A stretch of 64,000 nucleotides of DNA from Paramacrobiotus metropolitanus (taxonomy: Eukaryota > Tardigrada > Eutardigrada > Parachela > Macrobiotidae): assembly GCF_019649055.1 (NCBI RefSeq), contig NW_026570226.1:2604001-2668000 (forward strand), given 5' to 3'. A program made the position numbers and the translations under genes. Of the stretch, positions 11,514-21,735 are shown piece by piece (positions within the stretch are counted from its first letter, which is position 1; each line of letters begins with the position of its first letter). The notes beneath the pieces are model-generated. The model worked only from the letters and a program-made list of their open reading frames with translations, was not told the DNA's origin and ran no database searches.

Positions 11514-11673
11514 TGTAGTGTATGTACTATAAAGTACTGTAGTACTTTATATGAGCCTAGCAACGTTGCAGTATCTCTGAAAGAATGTCTGTATGTTTTC
11601 CTACTTATATATTTAGTCTATCATCAGTCGTCCTACTGTACACATCTAATAAAGTATTATTAGATACTTCACA
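11514..11673 (+). repeat. 5' LTR of element A
   Basis: Starts TGTAGTGTATGTACTATAAA and ends TTCACA. Nearly identical to 18483-18642. It contains a TATATATTT stretch that could serve as TATA box and an AATAAAG polyadenylation-like signal. Confidence 0.85.
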
Positions 11674-11721
11674 TTGGCGTGAAGGATGATAGCAAATTTT
11701 AAAAGTTTTTAATCTGGAATA

Positions 11722-11911
11722 ATGGCTACCACTGGTAATACGGATGGTAGTAGTACGAGTACCGTTGTCCGTACGTCAGTGACGCAGACCAGGCAGGATG
11801 TGGCCGGAGAAGAAGCGGATTCTACCGGATTGCCCCGCCTGGCGAAGTTCGATCCAGAGGTCATCAAACTGGAGACCTGGCGGATCCAGTTTGACAGTCA
11901 CCTGTCCTCAA
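11722..11911 (+). pseudogene. gag N-terminus of element A, first copy, internally deleted
   Basis: Begins MATTGNTDG with a KFDPEVIKLETW segment. Nearly identical to 13767 onward, but about 119 bp between CCTGTCCTC and AGTAAGCTC are missing. It runs straight into the nested LTR, which ends the frame. Confidence 0.7.
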
Positions 11912-12404
11912 GTAAGCTCAAGGTCGCATATAGTAATGCAAGCCGCATGCATGCTGCCGGTGCCGGTTAGCCGGATGTGCGCGTGTATGTTGGCGCGTGC
12001 CAGCCAGACGCCGTAACAGGATGGCGCCAGTCGCGTGGATCACTTATTCCCACCATTCCTAGCTTGTCTAATTCACAGCTGCTTATGCGTTGTCATGTTT
12101 GCATGTTCTTGATGAGAACTGTTACAATGGTGTACATAGGGAATGTGGCGATGGTTGTTCTCGTAGGCTATCATAGTGCGCGTTTACTGTACGCTGTATG
12201 TGTTAGTCTACGAGTATGTTCGCTTAGCCGAGTGGAAGGATACGTGATTCCTGTCGGTCATATATAATCGCTTGTTAATGCTTTACACAGGATCATCATT
12301 ACGATCATTACATTACACCGAATCTGGAGTTCATTGTGTTATCCGTTATATCATTAAAACGTTAACAACCAGTTGTTGCACAGTGTACGGTTACGAGTCT
12401 ATCA
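11911..12404 (+). repeat. nested element B LTR, copy 1
   Basis: Matches 14082-14575 at a constant offset of 2171 with only a few mismatches. It ends in CA and is followed within 7 bp by a primer-binding-site-like TGGTGCCGAAACC (12411-12423). It holds a TATATAAT box. The left edge shows no clear TG. Confidence 0.65.
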
Positions 12405-12410
12405 TAATTA

Positions 12411-12428
12411 TGGTGCCGAAACCGTCTT
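12411..12428 (+). other. tRNA primer binding site of nested element B
   Basis: TGGTGCCGAAACCGTCTT sits just after the LTR end. TGGTGCCGAAACC is a common primer-binding sequence in insect LTR elements (established knowledge). It shows that 11911-12404 is an LTR rather than part of gag. Confidence 0.6.
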
Positions 12429-12680
12429 AAAGGGCGTAGGAGTTTGGATTCATCCATTAACCTTTAAGCTGAACAGTGTGTGTGTGTGTCAGGACGACGA
12501 GTAATTTCTACAGTGAATTTCCGACTTGTGTTCTGGCAGATTTTGTGAGCGTACATCGTGCATTGTGCATTTTGATTTGAACGGATTTGTGGAGTTATCT
12601 GTGAATTCCGGATTATTTTTGGCGTTGTCCTATACTGTAAGTGCGTTATCGTGCAACTAGCTGCAATTCAACAGCGTTGG

Positions 12681-13738
12681 ATGCCGGTTCAGTCAACGGA
12701 GACCACGTCATCAGCGACTACACCTTCATTGACAATGCCGGATCAGGTGCTGAATTCGCGAGAAGTGGCGGCGGAGCTGGACAATCTTCAAGGCGGTATG
12801 TCACGAAACTTGGTGAAGCTTTCTTGATACGCAAAGGAGGATGTGGTCGCTTGGTGCCGCCGTTTCGAGACCGTTGCGTTAGCGCAGGATTGGGACGACA
12901 AGCGGAGGATCGCGCAGGCATCAGTGTTGTTGGCATCATCGGCAGCGATCTGGTGGGATCGTGTTACTAAAGAAGGTACCGTGAAGCCATACGCTACATG
13001 GAATGATTTTAAGCAGAATCTAACAGCGCGTTTCCAAACAGCGGATTTTAAGAACCAAGTAAAAATCCAAATCAGTAATTTAAAGCAACGTCGTGATCAA
13101 CCGCTGGAGGATTTTTATAATGAAATGGTTGATTTATGTTACCGTTATGACCGTGATATGGATGATGAAACAGTCATAAGTAAACTGCGTAATGGTTTAT
13201 TGGCGGAATACATGTCACGTGCAGCACTGTCCAAGACAACGACGCGGGTTGAATATCTGGCTGATCTTCAACGTGTGGGTGAGGCCATCCGTCTGGAGAA
13301 GAAGAACCGCTGGCAGGGAGGTCACGGCGGTCAAGGCGAACAAGGCGGACACGATGCAGCGACAACCGGTTCCGGCAATGCACAGGATAAGCACGGTAAA
13401 AAGTTTACCAAGTGGAGGGATCGCAACCACGGCAGTCAAGGTGGCGTCGAGCGAAGCAGCAGCGACGAGGACAGCACTGAGCGTGGAGGCTCAGGTAGCA
13501 GCAGTTCTGTGGGCACTGGGCACGGCGGCGGCAACCGGGGCGGTATAAGCGGGAGCGGATCCAAAGGTGCCGGTAGGCGGTGTTACAACTCTGACAGTCC
13601 GGACCATTTAGTACGTAACTGCACAGTGAATAAAGATACAGTGCATACGAGCAGCGCGCAGGCTAATTCCATGATTGTGCGTGGCGCAGGTGAGAAAGAA
13701 GCTCAAGATGCAGCAATGTATGGATGGAACGCGTTGCC
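12681..13738 (+). pseudogene. gag of nested LTR element B
   Basis: Capsid-type polyprotein of a different LTR element. From about ATG 12681 (or 12736) the frame runs into TGA 12825-12827, reopens in the same frame and continues to 13738. Domains: a Retrotrans_gag-like region around 12843-13300 (WCRRFE, KPYATWNDFKQNL, LEDFYNEMVDLCYRYD), a Gly/Ser/Gln-rich linker, and a degenerate zinc knuckle CYNSDSPDHLVRNC lacking the second Cys. The sequence then joins the element A leader at 13739 without protease or RT, so the rest of element B is gone. Confidence 0.65.
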
Positions 13739-13766
13739 AAATTTTAAAAGTTTTTAATCTGGAATA

Positions 13767-14082
13767 ATGGCTACCACTGGTAATACGGATGGTACTAGTA
13801 CGAGTACCGTTGTCCGTACGTCAGTGACGCAGACCAGGCAGGATGTGGCCGGAGAAGAAGCGGATTCTACCGGATTGCCCCGCCTGGCGAAGTTCGATCC
13901 AGAGGTCATCAAACTGGAGACCTGGCGGATCCAGTTTGACAGTCACCTGTCCTCCCATGGGATGGCTACGGACAGGAAGAAGCCGGTGCTCCTGGGATCG
14001 TTGGCTCCGAAGGCAATGGAGATGCTAGCCTCCTTGTGCCGTCCAAAGGATCCTGGCGCGTTCACCTTTGACGAGCTGTACA
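13767..14082 (+). pseudogene. gag of element A, N-terminal half
   Basis: The complete version of the gag N-terminus: MATTGNTDG, KFDPEVIKLETW, PKAMEMLASLC and FDELY. The frame is cut after the Lys codon of DELYSK by the nested solo LTR (14083-14575). On the far side the frame resumes with KRTNVRVERANFF, so the two halves were once continuous. Confidence 0.8.
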
Positions 14083-14575
14083 GTAAGCTCAAGGTCGCAT
14101 ATAGTAATGCAAGCCGCATGCATGCTGCCGGTGCCGGTTAGCCGGATGTGCGCGTGTATGTTGGCGCGTGCCAGCCAGACGCCGTAACAGGATGGCGCCA
14201 GTCGCGTGGATCACTTATTCCCACCATTCCTAGCTTGCCTAATTCACAGCTGCTTATGCGTTGTCATGTTTGCATGTTCTTGATGAGAACTGTTACAATG
14301 GTGTACATAGGGAATGTGGCGATGGTTGTTCTCGTAGGCTAACATAGTGCGCGTTTACTGTACGCTGTATGTGTTAGTCTACGAGTATGTTCGTTTAGCC
14401 GAGTGGAAGGATACGTGATTCCTGTCGGTCATATATAATCGCTTGTTAATGCTTTACACAGGATCATCATTACGATCATTACATTACACCGAATCTGGAG
14501 TTCATTGTGTTATCCGTTATATCATTAAAACGTTAACAACCAGTTGTTGCACAGTGTACGGTTACGAGTCTATCA
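14082..14575 (+). repeat. solo LTR of element B inside gag of element A
   Basis: About 490 bp bounded by AGTAAGC on both sides (14082-14088 and 14575-14581), compatible with a 5-bp target duplication such as GTAAG. No internal region is present, so this is a solo LTR left by LTR-LTR recombination. Its twin is at 11911-12404. Confidence 0.7.
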
Positions 14576-15564
14576 GTAAGCGTACGAACGTGCGAGTCGA
14601 ACGAGCAAACTTTTTCAGCATTAAGCAGCAGGCAGGTCAGACGCTCTTAGATTTCAGCAATAGCCTCAGGAATCAAGCAGTTAAATGCGATTTTCCAGAT
14701 ACATTTGTTGACGACCAGCTTTGCGCTGCGTTCATGTCAGGTGTAGCGAGCGAGACGACGCGTAGATACCTGTACTCATTGCCAGTCTCCTCATTGGAGA
14801 AGTTCGATACGCTGTACGAAGAAGCAGATAAGTATGAGCAGAGTCGTGCAGATGCGAAGCAGTCAGGTTCAAAGTCGCAGTCGCCAGATGTAGCCGCTAT
14901 AATACGCGGAGGTTTTCATGGGCGTGGCCGAGGTCGTTTTAGAGGTCGCGGTGGTAACAACAATGTTGGTCGTAAGTCAGCATGTTTTGGCTGTGGTTCT
15001 ACCAGTCATATGAAGCCAGATTGTCCGCACAAGAATGCAAAGTGCTATAACTGTGGAAAGACAGGGCATACTGCCAAGGTGTGCAAGGCACCGAAGAAGG
15101 AAGGCAGAGATCAGAGAAGGACTAATTATGTCAGAACACAGGAGTACGATGTACTGAGGACAGGTCCAGTGACGCCCACGTCGATATTTGTACCGTTAAC
15201 GATGAACGGTAAGAATGTGTCAATGGAGTTAGACACAGGATCGTCAGTGACAATCATGAGTAAGCTGACATGGCGCAAGATTGGAGCGCCGAAGTTGAGG
15301 AAGGCAGATGAAGTACTGCACAGTTTTACTGGTCATCAGATACCGCTGATGGGTACTGTCGAGGTACAGGTTCAGCATAGAGGCGTAATTAAAATGCTGA
15401 AGGCGCTAGTGACAGAGCGTGGCTGTAGCATTATAGGCCGTGACTGGATATCTCAGTTAGAGCTTAGTGCATTAAGTTTAAAGCAGTTACAGCAAGGTGT
15501 TTGCACGGTGACTGAGAAGTTGACGTTGGCGCAAGTGCTACAAAAGCGGAAGGCTGTGTTCTGA
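14576..15564 (+). pseudogene. gag C-terminus, zinc knuckles and protease of element A
   Basis: Continues gag with a capsid region (ANFFSIKQQAGQTLLDF), an Arg/Gly-rich stretch, two CCHC knuckles (CFGCGSTSHMKPDC and CYNCGKTGHTAKVC) and an aspartic protease with LDTGSSVTIM and IIGRDW. The frame ends at TGA 15562-15564, but the same frame continues directly as RT after the stop. Gag-protease-RT was therefore one polyprotein frame, and this TGA is a nonsense mutation. Confidence 0.8.
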
Positions 15565-16424
15565 GATGAGCTCGGGTGTTGCAAATTTTTTAAGGCGCAC
15601 CTGTATCTGAAAGATAATGCTAGACCAGTGTTCTGTAAGGCCAGACCAGTACCGTTCGCTCTGAAAGAGGAAGTTGAGAAAGACATAGATCGGTTAATCA
15701 GTATAGGTGTTCTAACACCCGTTGATCATGCCGAATGGGCAGCACCGACTGTGTATATAAAGAAACCGACGAAAAAGGTCAGAATTTGTTCCGACTTAAG
15801 CACCGGTCTGAACGATGCACTTGATGTGCATAAGTATCCACTACCGCACCCAGATGAACTTTTTGCCAAGTTGAATGGCGGTGTTGTGTTCTGCAAGATT
15901 GATCTGAGAGAGGCTTACAATCAGATCCCAGTTGATGAAGAGAGTTCGAAGTTGCTTGTTATTAATACCCACAAGGGTTTGCTCAAGTACAACCGACTGC
16001 CGTTCGGTGTGGCCAGTGCGCCCAGTATATTTCAGCAGCTAATGGAAAATATCTTGCAAGGTTGCGAAGATGTAGCGATATATCTAGATGATATTATCAT
16101 AAAAGGACGTACCAGAGAAGAATGTTTGAGGAAGTTAGATCTGGTACTGGAAAAACTTGAGCAAGCTGGGTTAACAGTTAAGAAGGAGAAATGCGAGTTT
16201 CTGGTTGACTCAGTCGAATACTTGGGTTTCATAATTGATAAGTCTGGCAGGCGTACCGGTATTTCGGATGAGAAGACAAAAGCTATCGTAGAGATGCCAG
16301 CCCCACAGGACGTAGGTCAGTTACGTTCGTTTTTGGGTATGATCAATCATTATGCAAAGTTTCTGCCAAATTTGTCGAGCAGATGCAGTTGCTTTTATAA
16401 GCTGCTCAAGCAGTCAGTGCAGTA
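15565..16424 (+). pseudogene. reverse transcriptase of element A
   Basis: In frame with the protease before it. It shows the gypsy RT entry KARPVPFALK, KIDLREAYNQIPV (motif A), RLPFGVASAPSIFQ (motif B) and IYLDDIII (motif C), then the thumb with LRSFLGMINHYAKF. It ends at TAG 16422-16424, where related elements have Trp. The frame continues unbroken behind it, so this is a one-base nonsense change. Confidence 0.85.
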
Positions 16425-17058
16425 GCAATGGAATTCAGGTTGCCAGAAAGAATTTGTGTCGCTGAAAGATGACTTGACGAAGGCGACTCAGTTAGAGCAT
16501 TTTAATCCTGAATTGCCGTTAGTGTTGGCAGCCGATGCATCGAAGTATGGCATCGGTGCAGTGTTGAGCCACAGGATGCCTGACGGTACTGATAAACCGA
16601 TAGCGCATATATCGAAGACGTTGACATCAGCAGAGCAGAATTATGGTCAAATCGAAAAAGAAGCTCTCGGGTTGGTTTTCGGCGTGAAACGATTTCACCA
16701 GTATTTATACGGTCGAGAGTTCCTCTTGTTAACTGACCATAAGCCTCTGGTTACGGTGTTCGGAAGCAAGAAAGGTGTACCAGTAGTTACTGCAAACAGG
16801 TTGCAGCGGTGGGCAATTGTGCTCATGGGTTACACGTTTCGAATCGAGTACCGTAGAACGTCAGATTTTGGTCAGGCAGATGGTCTCAGTAGACTGCCGA
16901 TTAAGTCGTCAGATTTGTTTGACGAAGAAGATTTGGGCAAGACAGAAGTGGTCAATTTGGTAGAAAGTGAGATTCTGTCTAGTATGCCAGTATCAGCTGA
17001 TGTGATTCGTGCGGCTAGTCTAAAGTACAGTGAGATTGAACGAGTCAAGCAGTTTCAT
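16425..17058 (+). pseudogene. RNase H of element A
   Basis: LAADASKYGIGAVL, EKEALGLVFGVKRF and LLTDHKPLVT are the D-E-D landmarks of gypsy RNase H. After RRTSDFGQADGLSRLP the tether runs to about 17058 and then breaks at a deletion. The frame closes at 17095-17097. Confidence 0.8.
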
Positions 17059-17066
17059 TTAAACGG

Positions 17067-17681
17067 ATGGCCGAGCAAGGTATCGACGAAGCGGTAGAGA
17101 AAGTAGCCGGGGAGTGTGAGATTTTTTCGATGTTAGCGAAAGATCCGAGAAAGGTACCGTTACAGCAGTGGCCGGTCCCACAGGGCCCGTGGCATCGGTT
17201 GCACATAGATTTTGCTGGACCGTTCAAGGGTCGAATGATACTCGTAATTGTTGACGCATTCTCGAAGTGGCTAGAAGCATTTGAGGTCAAGAAAGCCGAT
17301 ACCAGTAACGTGATTTTCATCATGGAAAGTCTGTTTGCGCGATATGGACTGTGTACTGATATCGTCAGTGATAATGGACGTCAGTTTACGTCGGAACAGT
17401 TTCAGCAGTTTTGTACTGAAAGAGGGATTAAGCATATGACTATAGCCCCGGGACATCCGCAGTCCAATGGGCAAGCCGAGCGCTACGTTGATGTAGTGAA
17501 GAAGGGCATAGAAAAAGGCATGCAGTCCGGGAAAACGTTTGCCGATGCGTTACGGGAGTTCCTTAGTCATTTTCGTACTGTACCAAATGGTACTACTGGA
17601 AAAGCTCCGTGCGAGTTGTTTCTAAATCGAAAGGTCAGGACTATATTAGACCTGGTTCATTCCTGTAGCGCAGGTGCATGA
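17067..17681 (+). pseudogene. integrase core of element A, zinc finger deleted
   Basis: DDE integrase core: HIDFAGPF (first D), DIVSDNGRQF (second D) and GQAERYVD (E). The N-terminal HHCC zinc domain that should precede it is missing: the tether joins directly to GIDEAVEKVAGECEI, and only the last part of the C-x2-C region survives (ECEIFSM, with Cys replaced by Phe). The frame is lost near 17675 by a frameshift before the C-terminal domain. Confidence 0.75.
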
Positions 17682-18426
17682 GAAAGCCCGAGGCAGGCAG
17701 AAGCGCAATTTTGATAAGCGGACGAAAGCGCGAGCGTTCATAACAGGACAACTAGTCCAGGTAAAGGATTTCCGGTTGAACAGTGCTGATAAGTGGGCTG
17801 CAGGGCAGCTGGTAAAACCCATCGGTAACACGATGTGGGAAGTTAAAGTGAACGGTCAAGTGTGGCGAAGACATGCTAACCAGATGCTACCACGCCGTTG
17901 GTTGACCGCCGAAGAGCACGCAGAGTCGCAGATGGCGGCGAGTGCACAGAGAACACCAAAGCCCGTCCCGATGCTACCACCGGTAGAGGTTGCGACGCAG
18001 CGTGAGCGTAAGGCGTCAGAGGCGCGACGCATGGTTGCGGCGCCAGAGGTGCGACGTGAACCCGCGGCACCAGTTGAAGATGCGCGACGCCTGGAGGCTG
18101 CGCTTCAGGCGCGACGCGATGTTGCGGCGCCGAAATCTGAGCAGGTAAGTATGCAGGCTGCACCGCAGCCTGTGCCCCCTGTTGTTATTGCAGGTCCAGA
18201 CCGCAGACCGCCACCCCCCGTGAAGGCGGAAGTCATGGCTCCCACGGCCGAAACGAAGCCTCCAAAGAAGCCATCGGAGAAGGCTGCTGCAAAGCCACCG
18301 AAAGTTCCGAAGGCCCCGATCCCGGAAGCAGAACTCCGCCGAAGCGATCGGACAAAGAAGATGCCGGATTACCTCCTCAAAGACTATGTGACGAAAAAGA
18401 TTTTCGTAGAATTTCCGCCGATTTAA
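17674..18426 (+). pseudogene. integrase C-terminal domain and proline/alanine-rich tail of element A
   Basis: Begins with RNFDKRTKAR and GQLVQVKDF, matching the SH3-like end of gypsy integrases, then KWAAGQLVKP and WRRHANQMLPRRW. A low-complexity tail rich in Pro, Ala and Arg (RRMVAAPEVRR and similar) follows, then RRSDRTKKMPDYL, a motif common at the end of gypsy pol. It stops at 18424-18426, 56 bp before the 3' LTR. Confidence 0.7.
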
Positions 18427-18482
18427 AATTAATATTTATTCCTGTTTTCATTGTCCGTGTGTTTTATCTTATTGTGGGGGAG

Positions 18483-18642
18483 TGTAGTGTATGTACTATA
18501 AAGTACTGTAGTACTTTATATGAGCCTAGCAACGTTGCAGTATCTCTGAGAGAATGTCTGTATGTTTTCCTACTTATATATTTAGTCTATCATCAGTCGT
18601 CCTACTGTACACATCTAATAAAGTATTATTAGATACTTCACA
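18483..18642 (+). repeat. 3' LTR of element A
   Basis: 160 bp, near-identical partner of 11514-11673, preceded by the polypurine-like GTGGGGGAG. Very high LTR identity argues for a fairly recent insertion, in tension with the many breaks in pol. Confidence 0.85.
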
Positions 18643-20460
18643 CCGACGCTGCTGATTACGATAGTCTATCGGGAATTTCTTTGGAGCAGTTGCAGCGGCA
18701 GCTCATACTTAATTGGTTCGGGACCGGCGACTGGCAGACTGATTACCGGTGAGGAATTGACTTCCCAACGTAGGGCAAAAACAACAGTTTGTATTGTTGA
18801 GCCTCTTGTGCATATGCAGTCAGTATGTCCATGTTCCGATTACTCGTTTTCCTTTTCATTGACATGTTAGATATAGTTTCTAATGGGAATCTTCGCTTGT
18901 GGCAAATACAAAGTAGTTAATTCGAGTGAGGTGTCTACTTTACCCGAAATTAAACAGAGTATGTGATTCTTTGTTTTTCATTCTAAGCTCTGTTCAATGC
19001 TTGATTATGATAAAATCATGAATAGTCCTTGATTCCTGAATAGTCATTGATTCATACGTAATAAGCCCCCTCCCTTACCCGTTTAAAAAATTGCGCCTCC
19101 CCCGAATTTACCGCCTCGAGGGTGTTTTTAAATGTTAAGCGCCAGAAAATGATAGATATACCGCAAAAGGCGCAGCTTGCTCTTCATAATAATTATTGGC
19201 ATTCAATAAATAAACAGAAAACGGTCACAAAGAAAATGTGATGTTATCCTCCAGAATGCTGCTGGCAAGGTTGTGAAATGGCAAATATGTACCGGTACAG
19301 TATCTACTGCGTTCAGTTTCAGTAGAACAAGGTGCACAGTTGTTTGAAAAGTTGCAATCCCCTCCAAAACATACTGTTTAAAAAATACATAGTACCACCC
19401 CCGAAATAACGCCCCTTTCCCGAAATTAGCCCCTCTCCTCCAGGACATTTGAACTTTTGCACCCTAGGGGTGAAAATTCGATAATTATGGTAATTTATAA
19501 AGGATAAGCGAGCCAATTGAGTGCGATAAGTATTGATTCACTGCTGTACTGTGCACCAGGCTCAGGATCTTCCTTGATAAGCAGACTAAGCTCTCTAAAT
19601 ATATTTTAATTTCCGCTGTGTTCGTAAGTGTAAGAAAACTGACGAAGAACTTGCGAGTTAATCGTAAGCGGTGTTTGCAAGTCCGATCAACCACGTATTT
19701 AGCGATACATGCTAATGGCCATATGCAACGCGGTTATTGTATCAAGATCTGAATCTTCGAGCACATCTACGATTTCATTACCGCTTAACACTGTTGAGGC
19801 ACAGCAAACCGGCTGATTAAAGCCTGCGTGACTTCCGGTAGCCGCACCAGCCATCTGCGCCAAACTCTTCGCGCGAATTTTCAGCGTTCATTTGCCTCTC
19901 AAAACTGCCACGCGCATATATAACGTTTTGGTTTAGTTCAATAGCCCTCATAAGGAGTGCGCCTTATTCTCAGCAAGGATGTTTCCACTTTTATTCAGAC
20001 AGTTATCGTTATGACATAAATTTGTGAAGTAAATCCGTCAGCCGAAGGCACTGTCCCGACTTCGGACACAGTTTCACTGCAATCACGGAAAATTTGACCA
20101 ACAGTAGCTTAACTATCCTCATCGTCTATCTCTCAGAGAGAATGTCTAAGTTCGGACGTTAGTGGTTCACTGGTTATGAACCTATAGAACCACTTCAAAA
20201 CCAAAAGTGAACTAAACACACTAGCTGTTACTCGCTGGCACGCTGCTACACTATTTCACTTCCACTTTCATATAAATTTAATCAAACATAGTTGGATCAA
20301 GTTGCACTGTGGATGCGAGCGGTGTGATCGTTTGTAAGTTTTTTCTGCACACTACGAATTCGATTCAGTCAAGAAAAATTAGTCAGTTGCAGGTCATCGT
20401 ACAGTACGGCGCGCACGCTGCTGCTCAATGATATCGCGCTTGCTGTCGACATCATCACCG
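18643..20460. repeat. duplicated spacer without a clear gene
   Basis: Parts match other blocks of the window: 18840-19110 and 19490-19640 match about 61190-61600 and 36410-37600; 19640-19790 matches 48950-49128; 19800-20100 matches 52575-52910. A short open stretch at 18652-18750 (ADYDSLSGISLEQLQ) looks protein-like but ends at TGA and has no identified partner. No complete gene seen. Confidence 0.6.
19831..19838 (-). promoter_or_regulatory. ETS-type site in GPCR upstream copy
   Basis: ACTTCCGG (reverse complement CCGGAAGT, the ETS core) followed by TAGC and CACCAG. The same arrangement occurs at 32113, 33992 and 52613, each in an upstream copy of the receptor unit. Here no receptor coding sequence follows. 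Confidence 0.4.
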
Positions 20461-20567
20461 TGTCCGTTAAAACAACAAAACTGACCAATACTGTAGCGAT
20501 AGAAATTAGATGTACCGCCAGTAGGAGTGTTAATTGCTTTTCTCTACTGATTATTGGTTGTTGTGTT

Positions 20568-20807
20568 ATGAAGATCAGAATCCTAGTTTTCCTACTTTTA
20601 CCGACCGCATCTCACGGTCAGAAACATCTTGAAATTAGTCTTGCTGCAGCTTGCTCCGAATCTTGCTCCGCGCCTTCCGCGCTTCTTGCCCCTGTGCTTA
20701 TGCACTTCTTGCTAACGCGCCTTCCGCGCTTCTTGCATGCCCCACGCTTATGCGTTCTTGCTCCTCAGCCTTCGTTCTCGCTGAATCTTGCTTTGTGTAC
20801 TTGCTAA
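20568..20807 (+). CDS. possible small secreted protein (79 aa), unrecognised
   Basis: From ATG 20568 the frame begins MKIRILVFLLLPTASHG, a plausible signal peptide, and ends in a Cys/Leu/Pro-rich part that is mostly translation of a 48-bp tandem repeat. No family recognised. The repeat-based C-terminus makes it weak; it may be chance. Confidence 0.2.
   Translation: MKIRILVFLLLPTASHGQKHLEISLAAACSESCSAPSALLAPVLMHFLLTRLPRFLHAPRLCVLAPQPSFSLNLALCTC
20669..20763 (+). repeat. 48-bp repeat, two copies
   Basis: Two head-to-tail copies of a unit starting GCGCCTTCCGCGCTTCTTGC and ending near GTTCTTGCT, with several differences. Confidence 0.6.
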
Positions 20808-21574
20808 TAAACTCATGCGATGACCTCGTGTTGTGTTGCTTAACCGCCATGGGATGATCGTGCATCTCCCATCTTTGTCACCATGTAAGCGGTAGTCAGC
20901 TTCCGGTCAGCATCGCTGCCGACCGTGCCAGCCTTTCCCGCGCTAACAGCCGACAGATCGTGGTAAGGTGGATTAACCAACCCACTAGAACAGCAGTCAA
21001 ACCGGCTGCTGTTACAATACAGTCACGGTTACAAGCTGTCACTGCGTAAGACAGACCGTTCAATTTGTCTAGTTCGTGCTCTTGTGACATACGCGGCGTC
21101 AAGACTCGAACTAGGAATTAAGCATGAACCGCTTTTCATACAGTCCAGCAGAGCTTACCTGACTCGTCAAGACGTCGATCGAACGCTGAAGCACCTGCTG
21201 CGCCTCCCGCTGAACATCACCGTCACCGTTACGGAACCCACAGCTTCCGCATCGGTGGCACCACAGCAACCGCTACTGGAGGATCCAGCGACAATGAAAT
21301 CCAGCGCCTGAAGGCTGAGATGCTGGAAAAGCAACTGTTTTACCGCCTACGTCCGCAGCCAAATTCCAACGGACGGAATCAATCCTGGATGTTGTTTGGG
21401 GTTTGTTTGGGGCCTTCGGTTGCGAAGGGCACTAGTCGCTTTCTTCCGCCGACCCCCGATCGGCCGGCTTCTCGCTAACCCACGGTCACCGCACTGACCG
21501 CACACAGCTGCTCACGAAGGTACCAGTCGCCCAGTAGCCGGAGTGCCGGCACCCACAGTGGTCACGGAAGCGGA

Positions 21575-21735
21575 AACATTAATAAATTAAATTGCAATGT
21601 GAACATTTGGAGCTAAATGCTAATCCAACGGTATTGATAAGTTAACAATTCACGGCAAACAACAATAATAAATGAAATTACAAGGTGAACATTCGGAGCT
21701 AAAGGCTAATCCAAAGGCTCTACTTGACAACATTA
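21575..21735 (+). repeat. about 80-bp degenerate direct repeat
   Basis: The phrases GTGAACATTTGGAGCTAAAT and GTGAACATTCGGAGCTAAAG each follow an AATAAAT..AAATT stretch and precede GCTAATCCAA, marking two diverged copies. No gene nearby. Confidence 0.5.

Larger units (their letters stand above)
11514..18642 (+). mobile_element. Ty3/gypsy-type LTR retrotransposon A, decayed, with nested element
   Basis: Flanked by 160-bp LTRs (11514-11673 and 18483-18642) that differ at one position seen by eye, with a purine run TGTGGGGGAG just before the 3' LTR. Domain order gag - zinc knuckles - protease - RT - RNase H - integrase is Ty3/gypsy. The coding region has stops at 15562 and 16422, a deletion across the integrase zinc finger, a frameshift near 17675 and a second LTR element nested in gag. 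The 5-bp flanks (before 11514, after 18642) do not match, so the locus was rearranged after insertion or the element arose by recombination. Confidence 0.85.

Noticed and set aside
12225-12260. tRNA-like A box (TAGCCGAGTGG) in the nested LTR
   Set aside because: No B box or pairing ends follow; it occurs inside a Pol II LTR.
15562-15564. TGA between protease and RT of element A as a programmed read-through stop
   Set aside because: It lies after the protease, not at a gag-pol boundary, and a comparable TAG occurs at 16422 within pol; plain nonsense mutations are simpler.
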